Assembly: GCA_963576725.1 (NCBI GenBank)
Contig: OY755244.1
Coordinates: 38,237,855 to 38,301,854, forward strand
Source of the DNA: Azorinus chamasolen
Taxonomy: Eukaryota; Mollusca; Bivalvia; Cardiida; Solecurtidae
Reading direction: 5' to 3'
Length of the DNA stretch: 64,000 nt
Each line of letters begins with the position of its first letter. Position 1 is the first letter of the stretch. Shown in pieces: positions 8,301 through 20,282 of the stretch. The notes beneath the pieces are model-generated. The model saw nothing but the letters and a program-made list of their open reading frames with translations, ran no database searches and was not told the origin of the DNA. Position numbers and translations under genes: made by a program.

Positions 8301-11300
8301 AACACATACATGCAGACAGTCTGACATACAGATATGTACACACGTGAACAGATACATATGTACAGAACACACAAACTGTGCCTTATTTTCGCAATGAAAC
8401 TTACCGTTGTCATTTCATCAGTTTCAACTCCATCCAACGATACCGTTACAACAACACTTAAAGGTTGCATAGGCTTAAGTTTGAAATAAATTTTGTAAAG
8501 GTACGACTCTAGAAAAGACGCAATCAACTCTTCGCCTGGCTCTAGAGTATCACTAAACATCTCACGGATCTCACTGGTCCCGTCTGCAGTAACAATAGCT
8601 GAAACTATAATTAGAATATCTGTGCCACTGTTGATGCATTAAAATTGCAATCAGTTCCAATTTCTCGAATAGTCAATCTTGATACTTCATGAAATGCGCC
8701 ACGTTGTGGCATTCCATATGTAGGTCAGACAGGACGTACTTTAAAAACTAGGTTTCGTGAACACAGTTACCATTGCCGGATCAAAAAAGTACGCAATTTT
8801 CTTTACCAGCATTTTCGTCATACAGGACATTCTTTCAAAAATGTTTCGGTTCAGTCAGTAGAACAAATTTATTATGATTCTAAAACTACTAGTAGTTTAA
8901 AATCTAACGCTCGTTTTATCACAGAGCTAGACTGGATAAAGAAGTTACAAACACCTTTTCCTTTAGGCCTTAATGATAACATTTTCCAAAGCGGCAACAT
9001 TTCTAAAGATCAAAGCATCGATATTTTCTCTATATTTCTATTCGAAAACGTAAAAGTAGATCACATGACAGACGTAGAAATGGTAATATTAAGCGTAAAT
9101 TACGTCGTAATATGTCTATTCATGATTTACATACCATTCTAAAACAAACTGGTAAACATTCTATGTTATCTTGTTTATCGTCTTTACCCTTTTCCTGTCT
9201 CAAGTCCATAGACGGAGAGGCTGATAAAATCTATATGCGTACAGATCCGTTAATTAATACTGCCTCACTTATACAAAGTTACACACATCATGTTCTTCGT
9301 CCACGTATTGATAAAGAATCTGAACATAAAAGACATTTTCTGAAACTTCAGTTCCTAAATAAAGGTATCGATTTTATTGATATTCAAAGTATATTTCGTG
9401 ATAAGAATGTAATCGAAACTATTCCCAAATATTACATCAACTCTGAATCACCTATCATCTGTTATAAATATAATAAACATATTAGAAATGTTATTTTTAA
9501 CTACAATAAAATTATCTCTGACTTAAATATTGATGTTAATACCCCTATTTCTTGAGATTGTAGCATTTCTAGCTTTTGCTATAAACCAGTTGGTCATGTC
9601 ATTACTGGTAATTTTGATATCATTAAGGATAAACGTCTCAGGACCCTCCTAACTAAAGGACCTAAATATAGATTACCCTCCCTTATTGATTTTGACGCTT
9701 GTCGAACTCATTTTGCGGAAGCTATTCAAGAATTCTGCATCAAATGGTGTCGACGAGAACATGCTGATGTTAATGCCCTTTCGGATTGGAAGAAATGTAT
9801 TTTTGATATTATTGATACGCGTATTACTTTTTACAAATCAAATTACCATCTTTTACCACCTCGACCTAGAGTTACATTTCGCTATTTGAAGAAAAAACAT
9901 TTCTAATTTTCATCCAAATTATGTTCTTGTTCCTGCTGACAAGGCATCAAATAATGTAATCATTATTTGAAGATTGTATTATGTTGATGTTTTAAAGAAG
10001 GGGCTAACTGATTCAAAAACTTATATAACAGTTCAAACACCTGAAAAAGATATAGTCTCGGAACATGTAAAAAATGTGCAATAACTTTAAGTCTGGTCCT
10101 AACATAAAACAACATAAACTTTCTACTTTGTACTGGATTCCGAAACTACATAAAAACCCTTATAAGGCGCGTTTTATTGCCAACTCTAGCTGTTGTACCA
10201 CTACTAAATTATCTATACCTTTGACGTCCTGTCTTACTACGATCAAAGAACATGTAAAACGCTACACTGTGATAAAATATATGAAAATCTGGTATTAATG
10301 TTTTTGGTCCATAAAAAATTCAAATGATGTTTTAACAAAACTTGAAAATGAACAGTATAACATTTCTTTACTGAGCTCTTATGATTTCTCTACACTCTAT
10401 ATTACTCTACCTCACCATCTTATAAAGGATAAACCGATTAAATTAATAGAAAAAACCTTTGCCAGAGAAAACAAAATGGTCATTGCTTGTAATGTTCAAC
10501 GTTCATTCTTTTCGAATTCAGAAGTTGAACATTACACAATGTGGACTTGCCTTGATGTTTGTAGATCTCTTACCTCTATTTTAGATAATATATTTGTGCG
10601 TTATGGGGATACCATGTATCGTCAAGTTGTTGGTATACCCATGGGTACAAATTGTGCCCCTCTTGTTGCAGATTTGTTTTTGTATTGCTATGAGAGGGAT
10701 TTTATGCTTAGCTTAAAACCTGATACACAGACCGATATTGTTAATGCTTTTAATAAAACTTCAAGGTATTTAGACGCTATATTGAATTTAGATAATCCTT
10801 ATTTTGAAACTATGATTTCCTCAATTTACCCAAAAGAACTGTCTTTAAACAAAGCGAATCAATCTGACATTATAGCTTCATTTTTAGATTTGAATCTGTA
10901 AATTACAAATGATAAAGTTTCGTCCAAAATATACGATAAAAGAGATTTTAATTTTAAAATTGTTAATTATCCTTTTCTAGATGGAGATGTGCCACGTTCT
11001 ACATATTATGGGGTTTATATTTCTCAACTTATTCGGTTTGCCCGAGCCTGTTCTTTGCTTGAAGATTTTAACAGACGTAATTTAGTTATAACTGATAAAC
11101 GTCTTAGGCAAGGTTACAGATATCACAAACTTCGGAAAACTTTTTTCTAAATTTTATTATCGAAATTTACCACTCATTAGTAAATATAATCTACGGACGT
11201 TAATGCAACAAGGCATTTCTCAACCAGACTTTTATGGGGATGCTATCTACAAACTTAGGAAAATTCGGGATCATATCCATTTTCATGATTTGTTTATTAA

Positions 11301-12477
11301 ACGCATTAAAACATTTAAAAAGAAAGGTTATGATCCTATTATATTGCAACGCACTGCATGTTTGGTTATCGACCCTTTTACAGTCGGTAGCTACGCTTCC
11401 CTCTTTGCTTGCGCGATGACAGGCCGAGGGTAGTACTCTATGATGGTATACTCTTAAACTTGGATACAGGATGAGCTTACCAGACTCATCTATTACTTTT
11501 TCCCTGTCGTGCCCTTAACGGCTTACCTGCAGGTGCTCTGACTTCAGCAAAGTCATTGAGTACATATTTGACGGATTGTCAAGTTATTATGCTATGTTTT
11601 ACATGTTGTCCTGTGTTCACCGTCGTCTATGTTGTGGGTAAGTCCAGCGGGGATACCTTTATTTACACTATTTGTAAAGATAGGGTGACTTTGAGAGAAG
11701 TGTGAGGCTAGGACGCCCGTAAACCGGTTTAAATCCCTAGTGGTGTTTTTACTACTGACCGTGCCAAGGCGGTACTCTCTTTGTCACCCTTCCTTTTGTT
11801 TGCCTTGTGTCTTTGTGCTTGTGATTTTGTTCGTGTGTGGAACGTTTGTCTCTGGTTCTTGTGTGTCTTTTGGTGTTTTCCGTGTTCATCTCGTGTATGA
11901 GTGTGCGTTTGGTTGTGTGGTTGTGTGTGTGTATATGTGTCATGCTGTCTATCGGTGTTTTGGTGGTGGTTGCGTCTTGTATGTGGCTTTGCCTGCTTGA
12001 CTTTACTACTTTTCCATTGTTAAACTTCATCGGTGCTATAAACCGACATAAGAACCCAATTAGATAGAGTGTAAATTGTATCCGACGATGGTTTTGTAAG
12101 CACTGTATCAAAATAAAGACGAAAAATAAATGAGGGATTATTACAAATGCCGGTGACCTACGGCGATTTGTTGTATGTTCATAAAAGAGAGGTTTAACAA
12201 AGAACACTGTCACGCCATGCGATAAAGATATACATACACTTATTCAAATAATGTATAGCCTCAAACTTGCCAGCACGTTGAATACGCTAAAATTGATCAG
12301 GGTTATGTGTTATGACTAGTCATACATTATTTAAATATACATTTACGTTTAAAAATGTAAAAATAAAAAGTCAGAGATTGTAACAGTCAAATAACATACC
12401 AGTATCTCCGTTTTCATTTCGTGTAAACAATTTCACTGCATTCGTACTATCCATTTCACCACCACACAACTCTAACA
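5315..12477 (-). CDS. protein repeat 8 (exons A-H joined)
   Basis: Exons in reading order: A 12477-12400, B 8598-8405, C 7942-7786, D 7343-7287, E 6823-6794, F 6234-6151, G 5798-5742, H 5344-5315. They total 687 bp, 229 residues, in frame throughout (681 bp if the nearer acceptor of exon A is used). The next repeat starts with exon A at 4672. Confidence 0.8.
5742..5798 (-). CDS. exon G: 57-bp Thr/Pro linker exon
   Basis: Read from 5798 to 5742, with acceptor TTTAG and donor ACAG|GTAAGG. Phase 1 at both ends, 19 residues including joint codons: RPPASTVPTLGPTTATAT. Six Thr and four Pro with no Cys fit a mucin-type O-glycosylated spacer. It follows exon F (intron 5799-6150) and precedes exon H (intron 5345-5741). 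Confidence 0.8.
6151..6234 (-). CDS. exon F: 84-bp acidic and Thr-rich linker exon
   Basis: Read from 6234 to 6151. The acceptor is TTCAAG and the donor TTTTC|GTATGT, slightly weaker than its neighbours. Phase 1 at both ends. The peptide starts VSTEEEAGEEMGS, an acidic run, then TTTPTEIATTPGTF. It sits between the two duplicated linker pairs D/E and G/H. The introns on either side (6235-6793, 5799-6150) show nothing else. Confidence 0.76.
6794..6823 (-). CDS. exon E: 30-bp linker mini-exon
   Basis: Read from 6823 to 6794, with acceptor TTTACAG and donor CTG|GTAAGT. Phase 1-1. Encodes TSLRITTPA plus a joint Gly. Paralogue of exon H. In unit 3 half of this exon and its acceptor are deleted. 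Confidence 0.78.
7287..7343 (-). CDS. exon D: 57-bp Thr/Pro linker exon
   Basis: Read from 7343 to 7287, with acceptor ATTTAG and donor ACAG|GTGAGG. Phase 1-1. Encodes TPTTTPEPTTSPPTATAT, ten Thr in 18 codons, a mucin-like spacer immediately after the Cys-bracketed domain. Units 1 and 6 have a silent change at 7294 and 45894 (ACA against ACC for the same Thr). The intron towards exon C is 7344-7785 and the intron towards exon E is 6824-7286. Neither shows other features. Confidence 0.82.
7786..7942 (-). CDS. exon C: C-terminal part of the Cys-bracketed domain
   Basis: 157 bp, read from 7942 to 7786. The acceptor is TTGCAG and the donor CCAG|GTTTGT. Phase 0 in, phase 1 out, 52 codons. Starts TSNVIGKEFIVEFDGNG, continues through EVSVKLFDSDGN, and ends VVEACGHP. 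The Cys seven codons from exon A's start and the one here bracket about 140 residues, suggesting one disulfide. Strands alternate with Asp/Asn/Gly turns, as in beta sandwiches. The exon spans the arbitrary border between units 1 and 2, which confirms that the gene reads through from unit to unit. Confidence 0.83.
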
Positions 12478-15400
12478 CTGGAACGAGATAAAAACACGAT
12501 ATCCTTCCGTAATATTATATCATATTGTTTCCATTTTAATACGATTTCGTTATGACTCAAATTGGAAAATAACATCACTCTGAATTGTTACATAAAACAC
12601 CATGTTGTAGCAAACATAAAATATATTTGAATCGTCCAATAAGTCATCGTAATACCGCAGCAAACATCAGGCAAAACACAGAAGTTATAAACGTTCATAT
12701 GTGATGCCCATATATTGGAAACTGTTAGCAATTTGTGAAATATTGACATGCATATAGCAGAAACGTCTCCTATCATTAACAGCCATTTCCATCTGACAAA
12801 GTTTTTAATCATAGCACATTACTTTAACCCTAACCTGGTGTTGTTGTTCGGCATAGAGTTGGTAACGACTTCAGTGTCGGTGTCGTTAATTGATAATAAC
12901 ACAAGCATGACAACCATACGTGTAGTGGGATATTTATACATATTGCATATGATTTTGTCACTTCCACAATAAATACGCCTGCTAAGAAGGACAATTCAGC
13001 GATTTGTTCATTTTGTATATGGAATGCATCTTAAACAAGCAAGGAAATTTTGCAACGATATACACTTGTCTTGGAATTTGTTTTTAGTTTGAACATGAAT
13101 TCATAAACAGTGAACTTACCAACTGGTGTTGTAATTCCTAGTGATGTGCCTGTAAAACAATGGACAACCATTTTATCATTGCATAATTTACTTTTGTAAA
13201 CGTGCTGGTTATTCAACTTGTGAATATGTCCATGTTTGTAAGTAAAACATCATATAACACATCCATTGAACACATTTTATACCATATAGCGCGTAGATGC
13301 GGTTCTGACAAGCTGACAATCGATTTGTCATGTTCGAATTCAACCGTGCATTAGTATTTGTATATAAAAATACTTGGGCCATTTCATTAAAAACTTTAGA
13401 TTCAAATTTGAATTTCGAGTGCATTTTAAGTTATAATAAATCAAGTTGTGATACGTTGACACTTGTTTGCAGAAACGTCCGCGTTAATTGTTCTCAAGGT
13501 AAAGCTACATATTTGTGTACCCAATACATATTGTATTTGCCCTTACCTGTTGCGGTAGCAGTTGTTGGACCTAGTGTTGGTACTGTTGACGCTGGCGGCC
13601 TCGCTAAATTAATCAGAACACAGATAATAACATAAACACATGATAATCTTACGGATAATAATTGATAAACAGAATTAATGTCATAACAAACGAGCATTGG
13701 TATGCTTATGGAAATAATGCTCGAGTTACATGGCAATTGGTAAAATTCTTACGTGCACTAGGAACAAATTTGAATGTGAAAAGCCAACCACAGAGTAAAT
13801 CACTTAGCTGTATTTGATCATAGTGTTAGCTTCATGCAAGAACATGTGCACTAGATATATATTAAAATACGCTGAATAAATAATATTTAGGGTAAATGTT
13901 AAGTGCATAAATTTTACCTCAAACAATGTGAGGGTTTGATTGATGGAATACATACGAAAAGTGCCAGGCGTTGTAGCAATCTCTGTCGGTGTTGTGGTTG
14001 AGCCCATTTCCTCTCCCGCTTCCTCTTCTGTGGACACGACTTGAACAGATCAAACAAATGGCACTTAGAGATATATAATTCTATCGATCAGTAATAATTC
14101 TCAAAGAAAAATGTAGGTTAATGATGTTGTCGGAAAATGCTATGTCCGTATCCACAAAGAAATGACAGATATATTTTTTCCGTACCAAAGGTGAGAAAGA
14201 ACAATCTACTGATCACCACTAATCTTGGAAAATTAAACGTTATTTGGGATATTTATACCTATTGCGTACGTTTTCGACATCCGAAGAAAACAGACAAATA
14301 CTCTTGCTAAAAGGGAGCAGTCATTGTGCCGTACATTCCCAGATATTAGTCTTCATTTCGTTTCGTTTTCATAAAGAGAAGGCCTCTTTAAAGCGCATCA
14401 ATATTTTGCACAACGTTCTGTTCTGAAATTGCTAAATGGCAAACGGTTACCAGAGAATGACTTCTGATCAAGGTAAACACTGGAGAACACGCTCTCTAAC
14501 ACAGATAGTATTCCCTTTTCACAAAATTACGAGATACATTTATCTTGAAATGTGTTACAATCGAGCTTGAACTTAAATTCACCGAACAGTGAACTTACCA
14601 GCTGGTGTTGTAATTCTCAGTGATGTTCCTGTAAAAAAAGACACAAATTTCATTATTGTAGATATAACTGTCATACACGTGATGTTAACTCATGTTGCTA
14701 GTTTGTCCATGTGTGTAGGTAAAACATCATAGAACACATTTGTGTAACAGTTCAAATAGTTCGTAGATGCGGTTCTGTTAAGCTGTCAATCGACTGGTTA
14801 TGTTTGAATTACATCATGCGATATAATTTGCATATAAGTAATACTCGGGCGAAAGCAATAAAGCTTTATATAAATACACCATTGAATACCACTTTGAAAA
14901 TTGAGCAGTTTAAGGTTCATGTCCAACAGGCCATGGTCGATCCCAATCGCGAGAGATTGGTTTGGTCAATCGATTTTTAGCAACATTTTACAACGTTGAT
15001 GTGTGTTTGCAGAAACGGCTCCCTTAATTGTTTCGCAATGTAAAGTTATATAAGAAAGTGTGTACTTAAATCATATTGCAATAGCCCTCACCTGTTGCGG
15101 TAGCAGTTGGTGGGCTTGTTGTTGGTTCTGGTGTCGTTGTCGGGGTCACTAAATAAATCATAACACAGACACGATACACTTACGGGTAATGATTGAAAAA
15201 CATAACTAATGTAACAAAGCACTTGCATTGTAATGAGTTTGAAAGTATTGGTCGAATTAATTACGTTGCAATTGGTCAGTCATACATACAGTAGGTGCGA
15301 ATTTGAATGTGAAAATAAGCAAACTAAAGATTTAATAACTTAACTGTATTAGAGCATAAGCTTTCGATATAGTAAAGAGTAAGCAGAATATCTAGTGTGC

Positions 15401-15610
15401 ACTTCGGCTAAAATCTAATATAGAAGAATCAACGTAGGTGTGGTTTTATTGAGTGACAAGGTGAGAAAACATCGTTTACAGGACAACTACCCGCTTTATG
15501 AGAATGGTTGGTTTAAACTGTATAAGAAAAACTTCATCAAATGGTACAACCTGCGATGACAATAGACACATTGAATTTGAAGACACAAACCTGGATGACC
15601 ACAAGCCTCT
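7806..15610. repeat. tandem array unit 2 (7,805 bp)
   Basis: Same length and order as unit 1. Private differences include A at 9479 and A at 10578 (both in the retroelement) and G at 15544 in the intron following exon C. It shares A at 9710 with unit 1, and G at 8044 with units 1 and 7. Confidence 0.97.
8645..12205 (+). mobile_element. dead Penelope-like element, unit 2 copy
   Basis: Carries every lesion of the unit 1 copy. Private changes at 9479 (Pro to His) and 10578 (Leu to Ile) lie in the coding relic. In-frame TGAs are at 8690, 9553 and 9968. The YLDA box is at 10767-10778. Confidence 0.85.
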
Positions 15611-18600
15611 ACCACCGTATTATACACATCAGTTGTTGTTTCTAAGCGATTTCCATCCGAATCAAATAATTTGACAGAAACCTCGTCAGCTCGTTCGCCA
15701 TTGCCGTCAAATTCGACTATAAACTCCTTGCCGATGACATTAGAAGTCTGCAAGATATTATGCATATTTGTGTGATCTCACATTGATATTATCTGTTTTG
15801 CCTTTCCCATTAGCTTTCACAATAGATTCGTCATTGATGAAAACAGAGTTCTTCAATGTATCAAACATAAATGTTAACAGGTATGCGTGATATCTCACAT
15901 TGCTATTAATTGACGGCATGTTAACGGCTGCGTTAAAATAATTTGCTTTTGGCCTAGTCAACAGTGTAGACCAAGGACCGTATGTACAGTACATTCTGTA
16001 ACATATAGCTTGAAGGCCTTTGAAGTAAATTAGCTGTTGGGTTTATGAAAATGATAATAGGAATGAAATAGAGAAATAACACTAAGCCACACACACACTC
16101 ACACAAACACATACATGCAGACAGTCTGACATACAGATATGTACACACGTGAACAGATACATATGTACAGAACACACAAACTGTGCCTTATTTTCGCAAT
16201 GAAACTTACCGTTGTCATTTCATCAGTTTCAACTCCATCCAACGATACCGTTACAACAACACTTAAAGGTTGCATAGGCTTAAGTTTGAAATAAATTTTG
16301 TAAAGGTACGACTCTAGAAAAGACGCAATCAACTCTTCGCCTGGCTCTAGAGTATCACTAAACATCTCACGGATCTCACTGGTCCCGTCTGCAGTAACAA
16401 TAGCTGAAACTATAATTAGAATATCTGTGCCACTGTTGATGCATTAAAATTGCAATCAGTTCCAATTTCTCGAATAGTCAATCTTGATACTTCATGAAAT
16501 GCGCCACGTTGTGGCATTCCATATGTAGGTCAGACAGGACGTACTTTAAAAACTAGGTTTCGTGAACACAGTTACCATTGCCGGATCAAAAAAGTACGCA
16601 ATTTTCTTTACCAGCATTTTCGTCATACAGGACATTCTTTCAAAAATGTTTCGGTTCAGTCAGTAGAACAAATTTATTATGATTCTAAAACTACTAGTAG
16701 TTTAAAATCTAACGCTCGTTTTATCACAGAGCTAGACTGGATAAAGAAGTTACAAACACCTTTTCCTTTAGGCCTTAATGATAACATTTTCCAAAGCGGC
16801 AACATTTCTAAAGATCAAAGCATCGATATTTTCTCTATATTTCTATTCGAAAACGTAAAAGTTGATCACATGACAGACGTAGAAATGGTAATATTAAGCG
16901 TAAATTACGTCGTAATATGTCTATTCATGATTTACATACCATTCTAAAACAAACTGGTAAACATTCTATGTTATCTTGTTTATCGTCTTTACCCTTTTCC
17001 TGTCTCAAGTCCATAGACGGAGAGGCTGATAAAATCTATATGCGTACAGATCCGTTAATTAATACTGCCTCACTTATACAAAGTTACACACATCATGTTC
17101 TTCGTCCACGTATTGATAAAGAATCTGAACATAAAAGACATTTTCTGAAACTTCAGTTCCTAAATAAAGGTATCGATTTTATTGATATTCAAAGTATATT
17201 TCGTGATAAGAATGTAATCGAAACTATTCCCAAATATTACATCAACTCTGAATCACCTATCATCTGTTATAAATATAATAAACCTATTAGAAATGTTATT
17301 TTTAACTACAATAAAATTATCTCTGACTTAAATATTGATGTTAATACCCCTATTTCTTGAGATTGTAGCATTTTTAGCTTTTGCTATAAACCAGTTGGTC
17401 ATGTCATTACTGGTAATTTTGATATCATTAAGGATAAACGTCTCAGGACCCTCCTAACTAAAGGACCTAAATATAGATTACCCTCCCTTATTGATTTTGA
17501 CGCTTGTCGAACTCGTTTTGCGGAAGCTATTCAAGAATTCTGCATCAAATGGTGTCGACGAGAACATGCTGATGTTAATGCCCTTTCGGATTGGAAGAAA
17601 TGTATTTTTGATATTATTGATACGCGTATTACTTTTTACAAATCAAATTACCATCTTTTACCACCTCGACCTAGAGTTACATTTCGCTATTTGAAGAAAA
17701 AACATTTCTAATTTTCATCCAAATTATGTTCTTGTTCCTGCTGACAAGGCATCAAATAATGTAATCATTATTTGAAGATTGTATTATGTTGATGTTTTAA
17801 AGAAGGGGCTAACTGATTCAAAAACTTATATAACAGTTCAAACACCTGAAAAAGATATAGTCTCGGAACATGTAAAAAATGTGCAATAACTTTAAGTCTG
17901 GTCCTAACATAAAACAACATAAACTTTCTACTTTGTACTGGATTCCGAAACTACATAAAAACCCTTATAAGGCGCGTTTTATTGCCAACTCTAGCTGTTG
18001 TACCACTACTAAATTATCTATACCTTTGACGTCCTGTCTTACTACGATCAAAGAACATGTAAAACGCTACACTGTGATAAAATATATGAAAATCTGGTAT
18101 TAATGTTTTTGGTCCATAAAAAATTCAAATGATGTTTTAACAAAACTTGAAAATGAACAGTATAACATTTCTTTACTGAGCTCTTATGATTTCTCTACAC
18201 TCTATATTACTCTACCTCACCATCTTATAAAGGATAAACCGATTAAATTAATAGAAAAAACCTTTGCCAGAGAAAACAAAATGGTCATTGCTTGTAATGT
18301 TCAACGTTCATTCTTTTCGAATTCAGAAGTTGAACATTACACAATGTGGACTTGCCTTGATGTTTGTAGATCTCTTACCTCTCTTTTAGATAATATATTT
18401 GTGCGTTATGGGGATACCATGTATCGTCAAGTTGTTGGTATACCCATGGGTACAAATTGTGCCCCTCTTGTTGCAGATTTGTTTTTGTATTGCTATGAGA
18501 GGGATTTTATGCTTAGCTTAAAACCTGATACACAGACCGATATTGTTAATGCTTTTAATAAAACTTCAAGGTATTTAGACGCTATATTGAATTTAGATAA

Positions 18601-20282
18601 TCCTTATTTTGAAACTATGATTTCCTCAATTTACCCAAAAGAACTGTCTTTAAACAAAGCGAATCAATCTGACATTATAGCTTCATTTTTAGATTTGAAT
18701 CTGTAAATTACAAATGATAAAGTTTCGTCCAAAATATACGATAAAAGAGATTTTAATTTTAAAATTGTTAATTATCCTTTTCTAGATGGAGATGTGCCAC
18801 GTTCTACATATTATGGGGTTTATATTTCTCAACTTATTCGGTTTGCCCGAGCCTGTTCTTTGCTTGAAGATTTTAACAGACGTAATTTAGTTATAACTGA
18901 TAAACGTCTTAGGCAAGGTTACAGATATCACAAACTTCGGAAAACTTTTTTCTAAATTTTATTATCGAAATTTACCACTCATTAGTAAATATAATCTACG
19001 GACGTTAATGCAACAAGGCATTTCTCAACCAGACTTTTATGGGGATGCTATCTACAAACTTAGGAAAATTCGGGATCATATCCATTTTCATGATTTGTTT
19101 ATTAAACGCATTAAAACATTTAAAAAGAAAGGTTATGATCCTATTATATTGCAACGCACTGCATGTTTGGTTATCGACCCTTTTACAGTCGGAAGCTACG
19201 CTTCCCTCTTTGCTTGCGCGATGACAGGCCGAGGGTAGTACTCTATGATGGTATACTCTTAAACTTGGATACAGGATGAGCTTACCAGACTCATCTATTA
19301 CTTTTTCCCTGTCGTGCCCTTAACGGCTTACCTGCAGGTGCTCTGACTTCAGCAAAGTCATTGAGAACATATTTGACGGATTGTCAAGTTATTATGCTAT
19401 GTTTTACATGTTGTCCTGTGTTCACCGTCGTCTATGTTGTGGGTAAGTCCAGCGGGGATACCTTTATTTACACTATTTGTAAAGATAGGGTGACTTTGAG
19501 AGAAGTGTGAGGCTAGGACGCCCGTAAACCGGTTTAAATCCCTAGTGGTGTTTTTACTACTGACCGTGCCAAGGCGGTACTCTCTTTGTCACCCTTCCTT
19601 TTGTTTGCCTTGTGTCTTTGTGCTTGTGATTTTGTTCGTGTGTGGAACGTTTGTCTCTGGTTCTTGTGTGTCTTTTGGTGTTTTCCGTGTTCATCTCGTG
19701 TATGAGTGTGCGTTTGGTTGTGTGGTTGTGTGTGTGTATATGTGTCATGCTGTCTATCGGTGTTTTGGTGGTGGTTGCGTCTTGTATGTGGCTTTGCCTG
19801 CTTGACTTTACTACTTTTCCATTGTTAAACTTCATCGGTGCTATAAACCGACATAAGAACCCAATTAGATAGAGTGTAAATTGTATCCGACGATGGTTTT
19901 GTAAGCACTGTATCAAAATAAAGACGAAAAATAAATGAGGGATTATTACAAATGCCGGTGACCTACGGCGATTTGTTGTATGTTCATAAAAGAGAGGTTT
20001 AACAAAGAACACTGTCACGCCATGCGATAAAGATATACATACACTTATTCAAATAATGTATAGCCTCAAACTTGCCAGCACGTTGAATACGCTAAAATTG
20101 ATCAGGGTTATGTGTTATGACTAGTCATACATTATTTAAATATACATTTACGTTTAAAAATGTAAAAATAAAAAGTCAGAGATTGTAACAGTCAAATAAC
20201 ATACCAGTATCTCCGTTTTCATTTCGTGTAAACAATTTCACTGCATTCGTACTATCCATTTCACCACCACACAACTCTAACA
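13120..20282 (-). CDS. protein repeat 7
   Basis: A 20282-20205, B 16403-16210, C 15747-15591, D 15148-15092, E 14628-14599, F 14039-13956, G 13603-13547, H 13149-13120. Encoded residues are unchanged from repeat 8. The G at 15544 falls in the C-D intron and removes a stop there without touching the splice site. Confidence 0.8.

Noticed and set aside
15496..15765. Extended 89-codon frame over exon C in unit 2
   Set aside because: A single base change at 15544 removes a stop inside the C-D intron. The donor at 15591/15590 is intact, so exon length should be unchanged.
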